Notes under the pieces: generated by a model | Seen by the model: only the letters and a program-made list of their open reading frames with translations | Database searches by the model: none | Told to the model about the DNA's origin: nothing | Shown: positions 8,147-15,900 of the stretch, piece by piece | Numbering within the stretch: position 1 is the stretch's first letter | Layout: each line of letters opens with the position of its first letter | DNA from: Trebonia sp963777905 | GTDB lineage: Bacteria; Actinomycetota; Actinomycetes; Streptosporangiales; Streptosporangiaceae | NCBI GenBank assembly: GCA_963777905.1 | Contig: CAVZSM010000042.1 | Span: 1 to 64,000, forward strand | Direction of reading: 5' to 3' | DNA: 64,000 nt | Program-made: the position numbers and the translations under genes

Positions 8147-8153
8147 ACTTCAC
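8085..8153 (-). pseudogene. 5' fragment of a DUF5615-type (PIN-like) toxin gene
   Basis: GTG at 8153 overlaps the antitoxin stop (GTGA), and the frame reads KFKLDENLPVSSAA before turning into unrelated sequence and stopping. The string KFKLDENLP is the characteristic start of DUF5615 toxins, which sit directly after DUF433 antitoxins with this type of overlap. Only about 15 codons remain of an expected 110-120. It abuts the truncated permease at the same breakpoint. Confidence 0.7.
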
Positions 8154-8389
8154 CGCGACTGCGGCAGCGGCAGCAGCTCCTCGCGCGCTAGCGCCGCGCC
8201 GTAAGCGGCCGCCGCGCGCACGCCCGCAATGGTGACCGCGGGGTACTCGGCGGTGATCTCCTCGGCCGCCATAGCAGCGGCCAGGCAGTCCAGGATCACG
8301 CTGACCGGCACGCGGGTCCCGGCGATAACGGCTTGGCCGTGCATCACCTGCGGATCGGCGGAGATCAGCGCCATCTGATCAGTAGTCAC
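8150..8389 (-). CDS. DUF433 antitoxin
   Basis: A 79-residue DUF433 protein. The motif GTRVPVSVILDCLAAAMAAE and the downstream EEITAEYP-type helix are typical of the antitoxin half of DUF433/DUF5615 modules, where the small protein carries a helix-turn-helix and represses its own operon. It starts with GTG at 8389. The partner toxin gene is reduced to about 15 codons, so this antitoxin is orphaned. It is probably a relic of a stabilisation module carried by the element. Confidence 0.8.
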   Translation of the reverse strand: MTTDQMALISADPQVMHGQAVIAGTRVPVSVILDCLAAAMAAEEITAEYPAVTIAGVRAAAAYGAALAREELLPLPQSR

Positions 8390-8580
8390 GCTCCCAGCGT
8401 GCCGTGCCCGGGCACGAACGCGAAACCATTACAAGGCAGATCGCCGGCGCAGGGCCCACCCCCGGCCCTGTTGCCTGGACTGGTGAAGCCGGTCAGGAGC
8501 GGTCGTCCCCGGCCGCCGATCCGGAAAGGTCCACCCTAAAACCGTCCCTCAGGGTCATATGCGCCCGCCTGCCTGCCTTC

Positions 8581-8603
8581 GTGGAACGGGTCACTCGTTC
8601 CAC
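8581..8603. repeat. inverted GTTCCAC pair near the tRNA-side end of the element
   Basis: GTGGAAC at 8581-8587 and GTTCCAC at 8597-8603 form an inverted pair 59-81 bp inside the attachment repeat. The same heptamer occurs twice as a direct pair near the other end (621-639). Placement at both ends suggests integrase arm-type sites. The surrounding 8390-8661 holds no gene. Confidence 0.4.
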
Positions 8604-8661
8604 GGCTCTGGCTCGCTATCACGCCTGACTAACGAAAATGAATCTCTGACCTGCTGATATG

Positions 8662-8737
8662 TGGAGCCGGTGAGCGGATTCGAACCGCTGACCTGCCGCT
8701 TACAAGGCGGACGCTCTGCCTGCTGAGCTACACCGGC
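8662..8737 (-). tRNA. tRNA-Thr (anticodon TGT)
   Basis: Read on the minus strand: acceptor stem GCCGGTG/CACCGGC, D-arm with GCTC/GAGC, anticodon loop CTTGTAA with anticodon TGT, T-arm AGCGG-TTCGAAT-CCGCT, discriminator T and an encoded CCA. The outermost anticodon-stem pair (27-43) is a T-C mismatch. The 3' half is the integration target of the element to its left, which restores the gene on this side. Confidence 0.95.
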
Positions 8738-8747
8738 CGGCTGCTAG

Positions 8748-9782
8748 TCATGCTAGCCGAGACCGCGCCGTGGCGATCTCGTACAGGGCGATCGACGCGG
8801 CCACGCCGGCGTTCAGCGACTCGGTGCCTGACGCCATCGGGATCCGGACGAGCAGGTCGCAGGCCGCGGCCACCACACGGGACAGCCCGCGGCCTTCCGA
8901 TCCCACGACCAGGACCAGCGGGCCGTCGGCGACCGGTATGTCGCGCACCTCGGTGTCGCCAGCCGTGTCCAGCCCGGCCACGAAGAACCCGCCCTCCTGG
9001 TACGCGCGGAGCGTCCGCGTCAGGTTCACCGCCCGTGCTACCGGAAGCCGCGCCAGCGCCCCGGCCGACGCCTTCCACGCGCCGGCGGTCACGCCGGCGC
9101 TGCGCCGCGCGGGCACCACGACCCCCGTCGCCCCGAACGCGGCCGCTGACCGCACCACCGCACCGAGATTGCGGGGGTCGGTCACGCCGTCCAGAGCCAC
9201 GATGAGGGGCGGAGTCGGCCCGGTACGTTCGGAAAAATCGTCCGGATGAGCGTAGTTATAGGGCCGCACCCGCAGCGCCACGCCCTGGTGCACGGCGCCG
9301 TCGGTGAGCCGGTCGAGCTCGGGCATTCCGGCCTCGAGCACCGCGACGCCCGCGTCCGCCGCGAGTTGCACCGCCTCCGCCACCCGCTCGTCCTGCTGCG
9401 CCCGCGCGGTCACGTACAGCGCCACCGCCGGCACCGCCGACCGCAGCGACTCGACCACGGAGTTGCGGCCCGCGACCACTTCCGCCCCGTCGCCGCTGCC
9501 GCGTGCTGCCTGGCCCTCATTCCAGTTTTCCGAACGGTCCCGGCCGCCTCCCCCGCGTCCGTCCTCCGCCTTCCTTGGTGGCCGGCCGTCGGCGGCAGCC
9601 CTGGCCGCGGCGGCCCGCTGCGCGGGATGGCCGGTGCGCATGTACGCGGGCGGCGTGGGCCCCTTGCCCTCGAGGCGGTCCCTGCGGTTACCGCCGGTTC
9701 CCGGGCGCGGCTTACCGGATTTCGCGTAGCCGCCGCCGCCCGGCGCCCGGCCGTCACTGCCGCTCTTTTTCCGCCCGCTCAT
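8748..9782 (-). CDS. rlmB: 23S rRNA (guanosine-2'-O-)-methyltransferase RlmB, SpoU family
   Basis: Methylates the ribose of G2251 in 23S rRNA using S-adenosylmethionine. The conserved SpoU/TrmH motifs are present near the C-terminus: DPRNLGAVVRSAAAFGATG, VVGSEGRGLSR and IPMASGTESLNAGVAASIAL, which form the knotted cofactor site. The first about 100 residues are a disordered, Gly/Arg/Lys-rich extension common in actinobacterial RlmB. I chose the ATG at 9782 (MSGRKKSG), which matches family starts, though no clear ribosome-binding site precedes it. In many actinobacteria rlmB follows carD-ispD-ispF-cysS. Here a DUF2637-like gene intervenes and cysS is missing. Confidence 0.92.
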   Translation of the reverse strand: MSGRKKSGSDGRAPGGGGYAKSGKPRPGTGGNRRDRLEGKGPTPPAYMRTGHPAQRAAAARAAADGRPPRKAEDGRGGGGRDRSENWNEGQAARGSGDGAEVVAGRNSVVESLRSAVPAVALYVTARAQQDERVAEAVQLAADAGVAVLEAGMPELDRLTDGAVHQGVALRVRPYNYAHPDDFSERTGPTPPLIVALDGVTDPRNLGAVVRSAAAFGATGVVVPARRSAGVTAGAWKASAGALARLPVARAVNLTRTLRAYQEGGFFVAGLDTAGDTEVRDIPVADGPLVLVVGSEGRGLSRVVAAACDLLVRIPMASGTESLNAGVAASIALYEIATARSRLA

Positions 9783-9956
9783 GGGGGAGAGCATAGTTGC
9801 CGTCTCACACCGCGGCGCGCGCGGCGACACACCTGGCTATAGCCCGAAATCGTTCCATTCAGTGACTAACCCCGATACCGTGGGCCACGGTTAGCCGGGA
9901 GAATACGCATTTACTCCCCGAAACGTCCCTCTGGCAAAGTCTGGACCGGCATCCCG

Positions 9957-11126
9957 ATGAATGTCCAATTCCCCGCACCGCGCCGCAACTGGCCCAGCCT
10001 GCTCCTGAACCTGGCGGTCCTGATCGTGGTCCTGGCCATGGCTGCGGGCACGTTCGTGCTGTCGTATTCCGGAGTGCACGCGATCGTCTTGCAGGCCGGG
10101 GTGTCGCCGCGGCTCGCCAGGATCTACCCCGGGCTGTTCGACGCGGTATTCGTCATCGCGTGCGTCGCGGCAGTCGTGCTGCGAGACGCCCGGTGGTGGG
10201 CGCGGTGGTACGCGTGGCTGGTCATCATCCTGATGGTGGTCGTCGTCGGCGCGGCCGACGTCGTGTACGCGATTAACGCCACGCTGCGGCACCGGACGAT
10301 TGAGGGAGTCGTGGCCGCGGCTCCCTGGGTGCTCCTCCTGCTCGCCTTCACCCTGATGCTCACCATGCTCAGGCAGTCCCGTGTCCAGCAGGCCCCGGCA
10401 ACGGCGCTGGCCGAGCCCGCTGAGCCAGCCGAGCCGGCGTACCTGGCTCCCGGCCCGGCGGAGCTGCCCGAGGCCGCACCGGAGCCGGAAACGCGCGCCC
10501 TGCCGATCGGCGTCTGGCTACCGCAGCACGAGCTGGAACCTGACGGCGTCTCGGCGCCGGAAGGCGCCGGCGTGCCGCAGGACGAGGACGTACCGCAGGA
10601 CGAGACCGCCCAGCCGGAAGAGCCGGCCGCTGCGGTCGGCGTCCACGCTCCCGAGCCCGGCATCACGGAGGCACCCGTCGCGCAGGAGGCGGACGCCGAT
10701 GCCAGGGACGCGGTCGCGGACGTGGACGCCGCCGGTGAGACCGGTCCGGTTGAGCCCGTCGAGGAGGAGCCGGTTATGGCCGCCGCGGCGGACGAGGCGC
10801 CCCCGTGGGAGCCTGAGCCGGCCGCAGAGCCTGAGCCGGCCGCAGAGCCTGCGCCGGCCGCGGAGCCCGTCGCGGCGGGCAACGGCGGGGGCGCGGCGCC
10901 CTACGCGACCTACCGGGAAGACGCCGCCGCGACCACGCCGTACAACTACTGGGACAGCGGCGCGGACAGCGGATCCCACGAGCCTGACCGCGTGCCTACC
11001 TTGCCCGGCGAGGTCATCGACGAAGACGCGCCGCCGTTCGCCACGGCGCCGTTCGCGGCGGTGCCGCGGCTCAACCGCGTCCGTTCCACCCCGACGCCGC
11101 CCGAAGGGGACGACGAGGAGGAGTGA
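9957..11126 (+). CDS. DUF2637-like four-helix membrane protein with acidic Pro/Glu-rich tail
   Basis: A 389-residue protein. Four hydrophobic segments fill the first 140 residues, beginning NWPSLLLNLAVLIVVLAMAA, in the arrangement of DUF2637 (SpdB-like) proteins. The remaining 245 residues are a soluble tail dominated by Glu, Pro and Ala, including a tandem EPEPAA repeat. DUF2637 proteins occur on actinobacterial conjugative plasmids and also in chromosomes, usually without known function. The gene is convergent with ispF, 24 bp apart, and divergent from rlmB. ATG at 9957 lacks a strong ribosome-binding site. Confidence 0.75.
   Translation: MNVQFPAPRRNWPSLLLNLAVLIVVLAMAAGTFVLSYSGVHAIVLQAGVSPRLARIYPGLFDAVFVIACVAAVVLRDARWWARWYAWLVIILMVVVVGAADVVYAINATLRHRTIEGVVAAAPWVLLLLAFTLMLTMLRQSRVQQAPATALAEPAEPAEPAYLAPGPAELPEAAPEPETRALPIGVWLPQHELEPDGVSAPEGAGVPQDEDVPQDETAQPEEPAAAVGVHAPEPGITEAPVAQEADADARDAVADVDAAGETGPVEPVEEEPVMAAAADEAPPWEPEPAAEPEPAAEPAPAAEPVAAGNGGGAAPYATYREDAAATTPYNYWDSGADSGSHEPDRVPTLPGEVIDEDAPPFATAPFAAVPRLNRVRSTPTPPEGDDEEE
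10809..10862 (+). repeat. tandem 18-bp repeat encoding EPEPAA
   Basis: Two identical 18-bp units (10809-10826, 10827-10844) and a third with two substitutions (10845-10862), followed by a partial unit. They lie in frame within the tail of the membrane protein, giving EPEPAAEPEPAAEPAPAA. The expansion keeps the reading frame and lengthens the acidic linker. Confidence 0.85.
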
Positions 11127-11150
11127 CCGAGCCGGCCAAAACGGCCGAAG

Positions 11151-11624
11151 TCATGAGGCCGGGAGGACCAGGGCGGTAGCCATCGCCGCGATGCCCTCGC
11201 CGCGGCCGGTCAGCCCCAGCCCGTCGGTCGTGGTGGCCGAGAGGCTTACCGGCGCACCGGACAGCGCCTCGCTGAGCACCGCGATCGCCTCGGCCCGCCT
11301 CGGCCCGATCCTGGGCCGGTTACCGATCACGCAGATGGCAAGGTTTCCCGTGGTGAATCCCGCCGCGGCGACCAGCCGCGCGGTCTCCCGCAGCAGCGCG
11401 ACACCAGGCGCGCCTGCCCACTCAGGACGAGAGGTGCCGAAGTGGGTGCCAAGGTCGCCGAGCCCGGCAGCCGACAGCAGCGCGTCACAGGCCGCGTGGG
11501 CCGCCGCGTCGCCGTCGGAATGGCCTGCCAGCCCGGTCTCGCCTGGCCACTCGAGTCCGGCCAGGTACAACGTCCGCCCAGCCTCGAACGGGTGCACATC
11601 GACCCCAAGCCCAACCCGCGGCAT
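11151..11624 (-). CDS. ispF: 2-C-methyl-D-erythritol 2,4-cyclodiphosphate synthase
   Basis: Catalyses ring closure of CDP-methylerythritol 2-phosphate to MEcPP in the non-mevalonate isoprenoid pathway; the enzyme is a trimer with zinc. The metal site GVDVHPF and the GHSDGDAAAHAACDAL and GDLGTHF motifs are all present, as is the C-terminal ATTTDGLG-TGRGEGI segment. ATG at 11624 follows GGTGG by five bases; a GTG three codons upstream is the alternative. The usual partner ispD is not next to it, although carD is 118 bp upstream. Confidence 0.95.
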   Translation of the reverse strand: MPRVGLGVDVHPFEAGRTLYLAGLEWPGETGLAGHSDGDAAAHAACDALLSAAGLGDLGTHFGTSRPEWAGAPGVALLRETARLVAAAGFTTGNLAICVIGNRPRIGPRRAEAIAVLSEALSGAPVSLSATTTDGLGLTGRGEGIAAMATALVLPAS

Positions 11625-11670
11625 TCTGTCCACCGCAGCAGGCTACCGGCACGAGCCGTGACACCAAACG

Positions 11671-11730
11671 AACGTGGTCGATGCGCGACCGCCCGCTTGA
11701 GAGTGCGGGCGATGGCTCATCGACCACTGT
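11671..11730. repeat. REP-like palindrome between carD and ispF
   Basis: GTGGTCGATG (11674-11683) pairs with CATCGACCAC (11718-11727), with an inner stem CGCCCGC/GCGGGCG between them. The outer arms recur at 36443-36502. It lies after the carD stop in its direction of transcription, so it could act as a terminator or mRNA-stabilising hairpin, but the repetition in two distant spacers suggests a REP element. Confidence 0.6.
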
Positions 11731-11751
11731 TAGCTCCGAAGAGCGGCGAAC

Positions 11752-12234
11752 CTAACTCGTGAGCACTTCATCGAGGAGGGCCTCGGCCTTGTCCTCGTTG
11801 GTCTTCTCTGCCAGCGCCAGCTCACTGACCAGGATCTGGCGGGCCTTCGCGAGCATCCGCTTCTCTCCAGCGGACAGCCCGCGCTCCTTGTCCCTGCGCC
11901 ACAGGTCCCTGACCACCTCGGCGACCTTGTTCACGTCACCGGAGGCGAGCTTTTCCAGATTGGCCTTGTACCGCCGCGACCAGTTCGTGGGCTCCTCGGT
12001 GTGCGGCGCACGGAGCACCTCGAACACCCGCTCTAGCCCTTCCTGTCCCACCACGTCCCGCACACCGACAAGTTCCGCGTTGTCCGCGGGCACCCGTACG
12101 GTCAGGTCACCCTTGTCGACCTTCAGGACCAGATAGGTTCTATCCTCGCCCTTGATCGTGCGAGTCTCGACGGCTTCGATGCGAGCTGCCCCATGGTGGG
12201 GATAAACGACGGTATCGCCGACCTTAAAAGACAT
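11752..12234 (-). CDS. carD: CarD-family transcriptional regulator
   Basis: Binds the RNA polymerase beta subunit and stabilises open promoter complexes, especially at rRNA promoters, in actinobacteria. The 160-residue length fits the family. The N-terminal RNA polymerase-interaction domain (FKVGDTVVYPHHGAA, then DRTYLVLKVDKGDLTVRVP) and the helical C-terminal DNA-binding half with NWSRRYKANLEKLASGD and LWRRDKERGLSAGEKRML are clear. ATG at 12234 gives the standard MSFKVGD start. It stands upstream of ispF in the same orientation, with the typical ispD gene absent from between them. Confidence 0.96.
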   Translation of the reverse strand: MSFKVGDTVVYPHHGAARIEAVETRTIKGEDRTYLVLKVDKGDLTVRVPADNAELVGVRDVVGQEGLERVFEVLRAPHTEEPTNWSRRYKANLEKLASGDVNKVAEVVRDLWRRDKERGLSAGEKRMLAKARQILVSELALAEKTNEDKAEALLDEVLTS

Positions 12235-12561
12235 CTGGCAAGTACCCCTTCCGCTGAAGGCTATCTTACCACGAACCGGCTCACCGATAAAATGCCCCTG
12301 CTGGCGAATACGCAGGTCAATGCGCGAATTTCGAGCATACCAGTGCTCGGTAGGCACCTTAGCCAGCCGGGCACGGCATGCCCGGAGGCTGGCCGCCAGT
12401 ACCACGGTTATCGTTTGTCGCAGGTGCGACAGATACCCAGTCTACCCGACGATGTTGCCCCGATCTGGAAATCGGGTCCCGCGGGTCGGCAGGCGGTCCC
12501 GGCTGGCCCATACTGGAGGAAGAGGGTCCGTAGCCTGCGGCCGCAGCAAGAAGAGGTGCCA

Positions 12562-13284
12562 GTGAGCTTCGCCAGCGGCCCGGGGCGGGACGACGGCGGC
12601 CTGCCCCCGGTGAACATCGTGGTCCCTGACGACGCCAGGGACCTGGACCGCGATGTGCTCGCCTATCGTCGCGAGCTGCGCGCCAAGCGCCGGCGACAGC
12701 GGATCATGCGCCTGTTCGGACCGCTGAACCGGCGCGGGCTCGGCGGGCAGGCCGCGATCCTGCCGCTGATCGCGACCTGCGTCGCGCTGTCGATGCTCGC
12801 GGGCGCGATGCTCTCGGTGATGACCATCAGCCCCGCGAAGGCGCCGACCGTGAGCAATCCGCAGGCCGCGGCCGGCACGCCACCGGGGCTGACCGAGCTG
12901 CCCGCCGGAAACGTCAGGATCGACAGCGAAGCCGTGCCGGCGCGGAACCTGGTGAGCTCCGCGCTAGCGCTGATCCCGGCCGGCTGCGACTGCGGTCCGG
13001 CGCTGCGCCGCCTGGCCGACCAGGCGACTGAGGCGCAGGTAAGCCTCTATTTCGTCGCGTCAGGCTCGGCGATGCCCCAGCTGGCCGACCTGACCGCGCA
13101 GTACGGCGAGGGCGCCGCTCTCGCCGTCTACGACGCGGGCAACCTGCTCGGCGCGGCGTATCACCCGGCCGGCCTCACCGTGCTGCTCGTCTACAGCGAC
13201 GCCACCGCGCTGGTCCGGACGGACCTGCCCGCGGGCTTCCAGCTCACCTCCGCGCTGCGCGAATTGACCCGGCCCGGCCGGTGA
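12562..13284 (+). CDS. membrane-anchored protein with an extracytoplasmic CDC motif
   Basis: A 240-residue protein of unknown function. A charged cytoplasmic N-terminus (RELRAKRRRQRIMRLFG) is followed by one membrane helix (about residues 68-95) and an outer domain of about 140 residues. That domain contains AGCDCGPALRRLADQ followed by alternating strands and helices (VSLYFVASG, ALAVYDAGN, LTVLLVYSD), which could form a thioredoxin-like fold with a CxC in place of CxxC. GTG at 12562 has an AAGAGG site five bases upstream. Catalysis is not shown. Confidence 0.65.
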   Translation: MSFASGPGRDDGGLPPVNIVVPDDARDLDRDVLAYRRELRAKRRRQRIMRLFGPLNRRGLGGQAAILPLIATCVALSMLAGAMLSVMTISPAKAPTVSNPQAAAGTPPGLTELPAGNVRIDSEAVPARNLVSSALALIPAGCDCGPALRRLADQATEAQVSLYFVASGSAMPQLADLTAQYGEGAALAVYDAGNLLGAAYHPAGLTVLLVYSDATALVRTDLPAGFQLTSALRELTRPGR

Positions 13285-13448
13285 CTCACGTCCCGCGGAG
13301 AAGAGCGCGGAAACAATAACGCCACCCCCGAGGGGCGCGGAAACGGTACTGCTAGCATTTCTACGGCCTGTAGTTGACTGGCAAGGCCAGGTGGTCGTAA
13401 CGGGAGCGAATCCGCAATCCCGTCACCGTTACCGAGGAGGCATCCGCC

Positions 13449-14702
13449 GTGGTCCGCAGTTCACGGAAAACCCTCGCCAAAGGGCTGCTGATCGGCGCTC
13501 TGGCCCTGCTGATCTCGGGTATCGCCGGGTGCGAGGCCGGGAACAACGCTCCGACGCTTGAGTTCCACCCGGCCTCGGTTGGCGCGACCGCCACCGTTAA
13601 CGAGATCTCGATCAACGACGTCTTCGTGCTCGGCGCGCCGCTCGGCGCGACATTGCCGACCGGCTCGTCCGCCAGCCTGTTCCTCTCGCTCTACAACGGC
13701 GGGACGGGTGACGACGAGCTGGCGGGCGTCCACGCGTCGGGCTGGGCCTCCAGCGTCCAGGTGACCGGCGGCACGGTGAGCCTCCCGGTGCAATCCGAGG
13801 TCAACCTGACCGGCCCGGAACCGCAGCTCGTGCTCAGCGACCTGGCCAAGCCGCTGTCCGGCGGCGAGGCCATCCCGCTCACCCTTGACTTCGCGCACGC
13901 GGGCTCGGTGACGCTGGACGTCCCGGTGGAGGCGCAGTCGTTCTACTTCTCGTCGTACTCCCCGCCGCCGGCGCCGTCGCCGGCGACCCTCGCCGGGGCC
14001 TCAGCCGACCGACTCGAACTTGTAGCCAAGCCCGCGGACGGTGACGATGTGCCGCGGCTTGGCCGGGTCGGTCTCGACCTTGGCGCGGAGCCGCTTGATG
14101 TGGACATCCAGGGTCTTGGTGTCACCCACGTAGTCCGCGCCCCACACCCGGTCGATGAGCTGCATCCTGGTCAGCACCCGGTCGGCGTTGCGCAGCAGCA
14201 CCTGGAGCAGTTCGAACTCCTTCAGCGGAAGCTGGACAGGGGCGCCGCGGACGCTGACCACGTGCCGCTCCACGTCCATCCGCACCGGGCCCGCCTCCAG
14301 CGTCGCCTCGGCTACCTCCTCGACATCGCCGCGGCGGCGCAGCACCGCGCGCATCCTGGCGACGAGCTCGCGGGAGGAGAAGGGCTTGGTCACGTAGTCG
14401 TCGGCGCCAAGCTCCAGGCCGACTACCTTGTCGATCTCGCTGTCCTTCGCGGTCAGCATGATGACTGGCACGCTGGACCGTTCGCGCAGCGACCGGCACA
14501 CCTCACTGCCGGGCAGGCCAGGCAGCATCAGGTCGAGCAGCACGAGGTCGGCGCCGGTACGGTCGAAGGTCTCGAGCGCATCGGGACCGGTCGCGCAGAC
14601 GGCCACCTCGAACCCCTCCTTGCGGAGCATGTACGAGATCGCGTCGCTGAACGACTCCTCGTCCTCGACCACGAGCACGCGTGTCACGAAAGTCCCTCCT
14701 GA
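13449..14702 (+). CDS. secreted lipoprotein; open frame continues antisense through regX3
   Basis: The N-terminus is a lipoprotein signal: KTLAKGLLIGALALLISG, then lipobox IAGC with Cys28. The mature part (to about residue 180) is a beta-rich domain with NGGTGDDELAGV and LDFAHAGSVTLDVPV, reminiscent of small Ig-like or copper-chaperone-like lipoproteins near phosphate and cytochrome genes. GTG at 13449 has GAGGAGG upstream. Credible coding ends near 14000, after a Pro/Ser-rich stretch (SPPPAPSPAT). From there the frame runs 700 bp antisense to regX3 before a stop at 14702. One frameshift near the join would give a stop at about 14026, so a missing base or a lost stop codon is likely. Confidence 0.7.
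   Translation: MVRSSRKTLAKGLLIGALALLISGIAGCEAGNNAPTLEFHPASVGATATVNEISINDVFVLGAPLGATLPTGSSASLFLSLYNGGTGDDELAGVHASGWASSVQVTGGTVSLPVQSEVNLTGPEPQLVLSDLAKPLSGGEAIPLTLDFAHAGSVTLDVPVEAQSFYFSSYSPPPAPSPATLAGASADRLELVAKPADGDDVPRLGRVGLDLGAEPLDVDIQGLGVTHVVRAPHPVDELHPGQHPVGVAQQHLEQFELLQRKLDRGAADADHVPLHVHPHRARLQRRLGYLLDIAAAAQHRAHPGDELAGGEGLGHVVVGAKLQADYLVDLAVLRGQHDDWHAGPFAQRPAHLTAGQARQHQVEQHEVGAGTVEGLERIGTGRADGHLEPLLAEHVRDRVAERLLVLDHEHACHESPS
14001..14687 (-). CDS. regX3: two-component response regulator RegX3, OmpR/PhoB type
   Basis: A DNA-binding response regulator for phosphate limitation, paired with SenX3. The receiver domain has the acidic pocket VVEDE (residues 6-10), phospho-acceptor Asp52 in LLDLMLPG, and Lys in YVTKPFSSREL. 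The C-terminal winged helix shows PLKEFELLQVLL and VHIKRLRAKVE-VRGLGYKFE. GTG at 14687 with AGGAGGGA six bases upstream is the best start. The gene ends convergently with the lipoprotein frame. The sensor gene lies 34 bp upstream. Confidence 0.94.
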   Translation of the reverse strand: MTRVLVVEDEESFSDAISYMLRKEGFEVAVCATGPDALETFDRTGADLVLLDLMLPGLPGSEVCRSLRERSSVPVIMLTAKDSEIDKVVGLELGADDYVTKPFSSRELVARMRAVLRRRGDVEEVAEATLEAGPVRMDVERHVVSVRGAPVQLPLKEFELLQVLLRNADRVLTRMQLIDRVWGADYVGDTKTLDVHIKRLRAKVETDPAKPRHIVTVRGLGYKFESVG

Positions 14703-14721
14703 CGGGATAAGGGCGGAAGTA

Positions 14722-15900
14722 CTAGGCGCGGACCCGATCGGCGCTCGTGCCGTCATGCTCGCTCCGCAAGGGTAGCCACAGGGTGAAGGTTGAGCCCGCG
14801 CCCTCCACGCTCCGCACAGTAACGCGGCCGCCGTGGGCGGCCGTCACGTGCTTCACGATGGCGAGCCCGAGCCCGGTGCCGCCCGTGGCCCGTGAACGGG
14901 CCGGGTCGACGCGGTAGAAGCGTTCAAATATTCGTTCCAGATCACGTTCCGGGATGCCGATGCCCTGGTCGGTCACGCTGATCTCGACGCCGCCGTCGCC
15001 AGGCTTCTTCACGCATACCACGACCCGCGTGCGTTCCGGGCTGTAGACCACGGCGTTTTCCAGCAGATTCCGCAGGGCGGTCACCAGCAGGTCCTCGTCG
15101 CCGAGGACGCTCAGCCCGCGGACTCCGATGGAGGCGAGCGTGATCCCGCGCGCGTTCGCCTTCATCCGGCACCGGTCGATCGCCTCGGCGACCACCGCGT
15201 CCACCTCGACCGGGTGCGGGTCCGTGACCGGCTCCGCCGCCTGGATGCGGGACAGCGTGATGAGGTCCTGCACGAGGAAGGTCAGCCTGGCCGCCTCCTG
15301 GCGCATCCTGCCCGCGAACCTGCGTACCGCGTCGGCGTCATCGGCGGCGTCTTCGATCGTCTCGGCGAGCAGGGCGAGGGCGCCCACCGGGGTCTTGAGC
15401 TCGTGGCTGACGTTCGCGACGAAGTCCCTGCGGACCTCTTCCACCCGGCGGCTCTCCGTCTGGTCTTCGGCGAGCAGCAGGACGAGGCCGCCACCGCCGA
15501 CCGTCCCCGACAGCGGTGCGACGCGTACCGCGAAGCTGGTGGTCCGGCCGCCGAACCTGGGCACAGGGACCTCGAACTCCCCCTCGCGGATCTCTCCGTC
15601 ACGGCGGACCTGGCGCGCCAGGGCGAGCAGCTCGCTCACCATCAGCCGGTCGCCCTTGACGATGCCGAACGCGCGGGCCGCGGCGCTGGCGCGCAGCACC
15701 CGGTCTTCGCTGTCCACGACGACCGCGGACGAGGAAAGCACTGACAGGACCGAGGCAATGCCAGGCGGCAGCCTGGCCGGCTGCTGGGCCGCCCGCAGGC
15801 GTGCGCTTCGCGGCTGCCTTACTCCGGCGCCATTCCGTGTCCTCAGCGCCACGTTATGTTCCGGACCAGCGATGATGCGGTCGGCCGCGCCGACGCACAC
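14722..15900 (-). CDS. senX3: sensor histidine kinase SenX3, without an obvious membrane anchor
   Basis: Kinase partner of RegX3. A PAS-like sensor region (about residues 55-150) is followed by the dimerisation helix with phospho-His166 in FVANVSHELKTPVGAL, then N box LRNLLENAVVYS, G1 VTDQGIGIPE, F box IFERFYRVD and G2 GGTGLGLAIVKH. SenX3 proteins normally start with one or two membrane helices before the PAS region. None is visible here, and the first 50 residues are Arg/Ala-rich. No hydrophobic stretch lies in frame upstream either. The usual phoU gene beside this pair is also absent. Confidence 0.9.
   Translation of the reverse strand: MCVGAADRIIAGPEHNVALRTRNGAGVRQPRSARLRAAQQPARLPPGIASVLSVLSSSAVVVDSEDRVLRASAAARAFGIVKGDRLMVSELLALARQVRRDGEIREGEFEVPVPRFGGRTTSFAVRVAPLSGTVGGGGLVLLLAEDQTESRRVEEVRRDFVANVSHELKTPVGALALLAETIEDAADDADAVRRFAGRMRQEAARLTFLVQDLITLSRIQAAEPVTDPHPVEVDAVVAEAIDRCRMKANARGITLASIGVRGLSVLGDEDLLVTALRNLLENAVVYSPERTRVVVCVKKPGDGGVEISVTDQGIGIPERDLERIFERFYRVDPARSRATGGTGLGLAIVKHVTAAHGGRVTVRSVEGAGSTFTLWLPLRSEHDGTSADRVRA

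Larger units (their letters stand above)
482..8706. mobile_element. integrative element in tRNA-Thr(TGT), about 8.2 kb
   Basis: The element is bounded by the 45-bp direct repeats at 482-526 and 8662-8706. It holds a tyrosine integrase next to the distal repeat, an ABC exporter cassette with two micro-genes, a LuxR-type ATPase regulator, a truncated second permease and a DUF433 antitoxin beside a broken toxin. No replication, transfer or recognisable excisionase gene was found. It is either a minimal element mobilised in trans or a degraded remnant of a larger one, and the truncated genes at 8085-8153 favour the second. Copies of GTTCCAC within 120 bp inside both ends (621-639 and 8581-8603) may be integrase arm sites. 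Confidence 0.85.
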
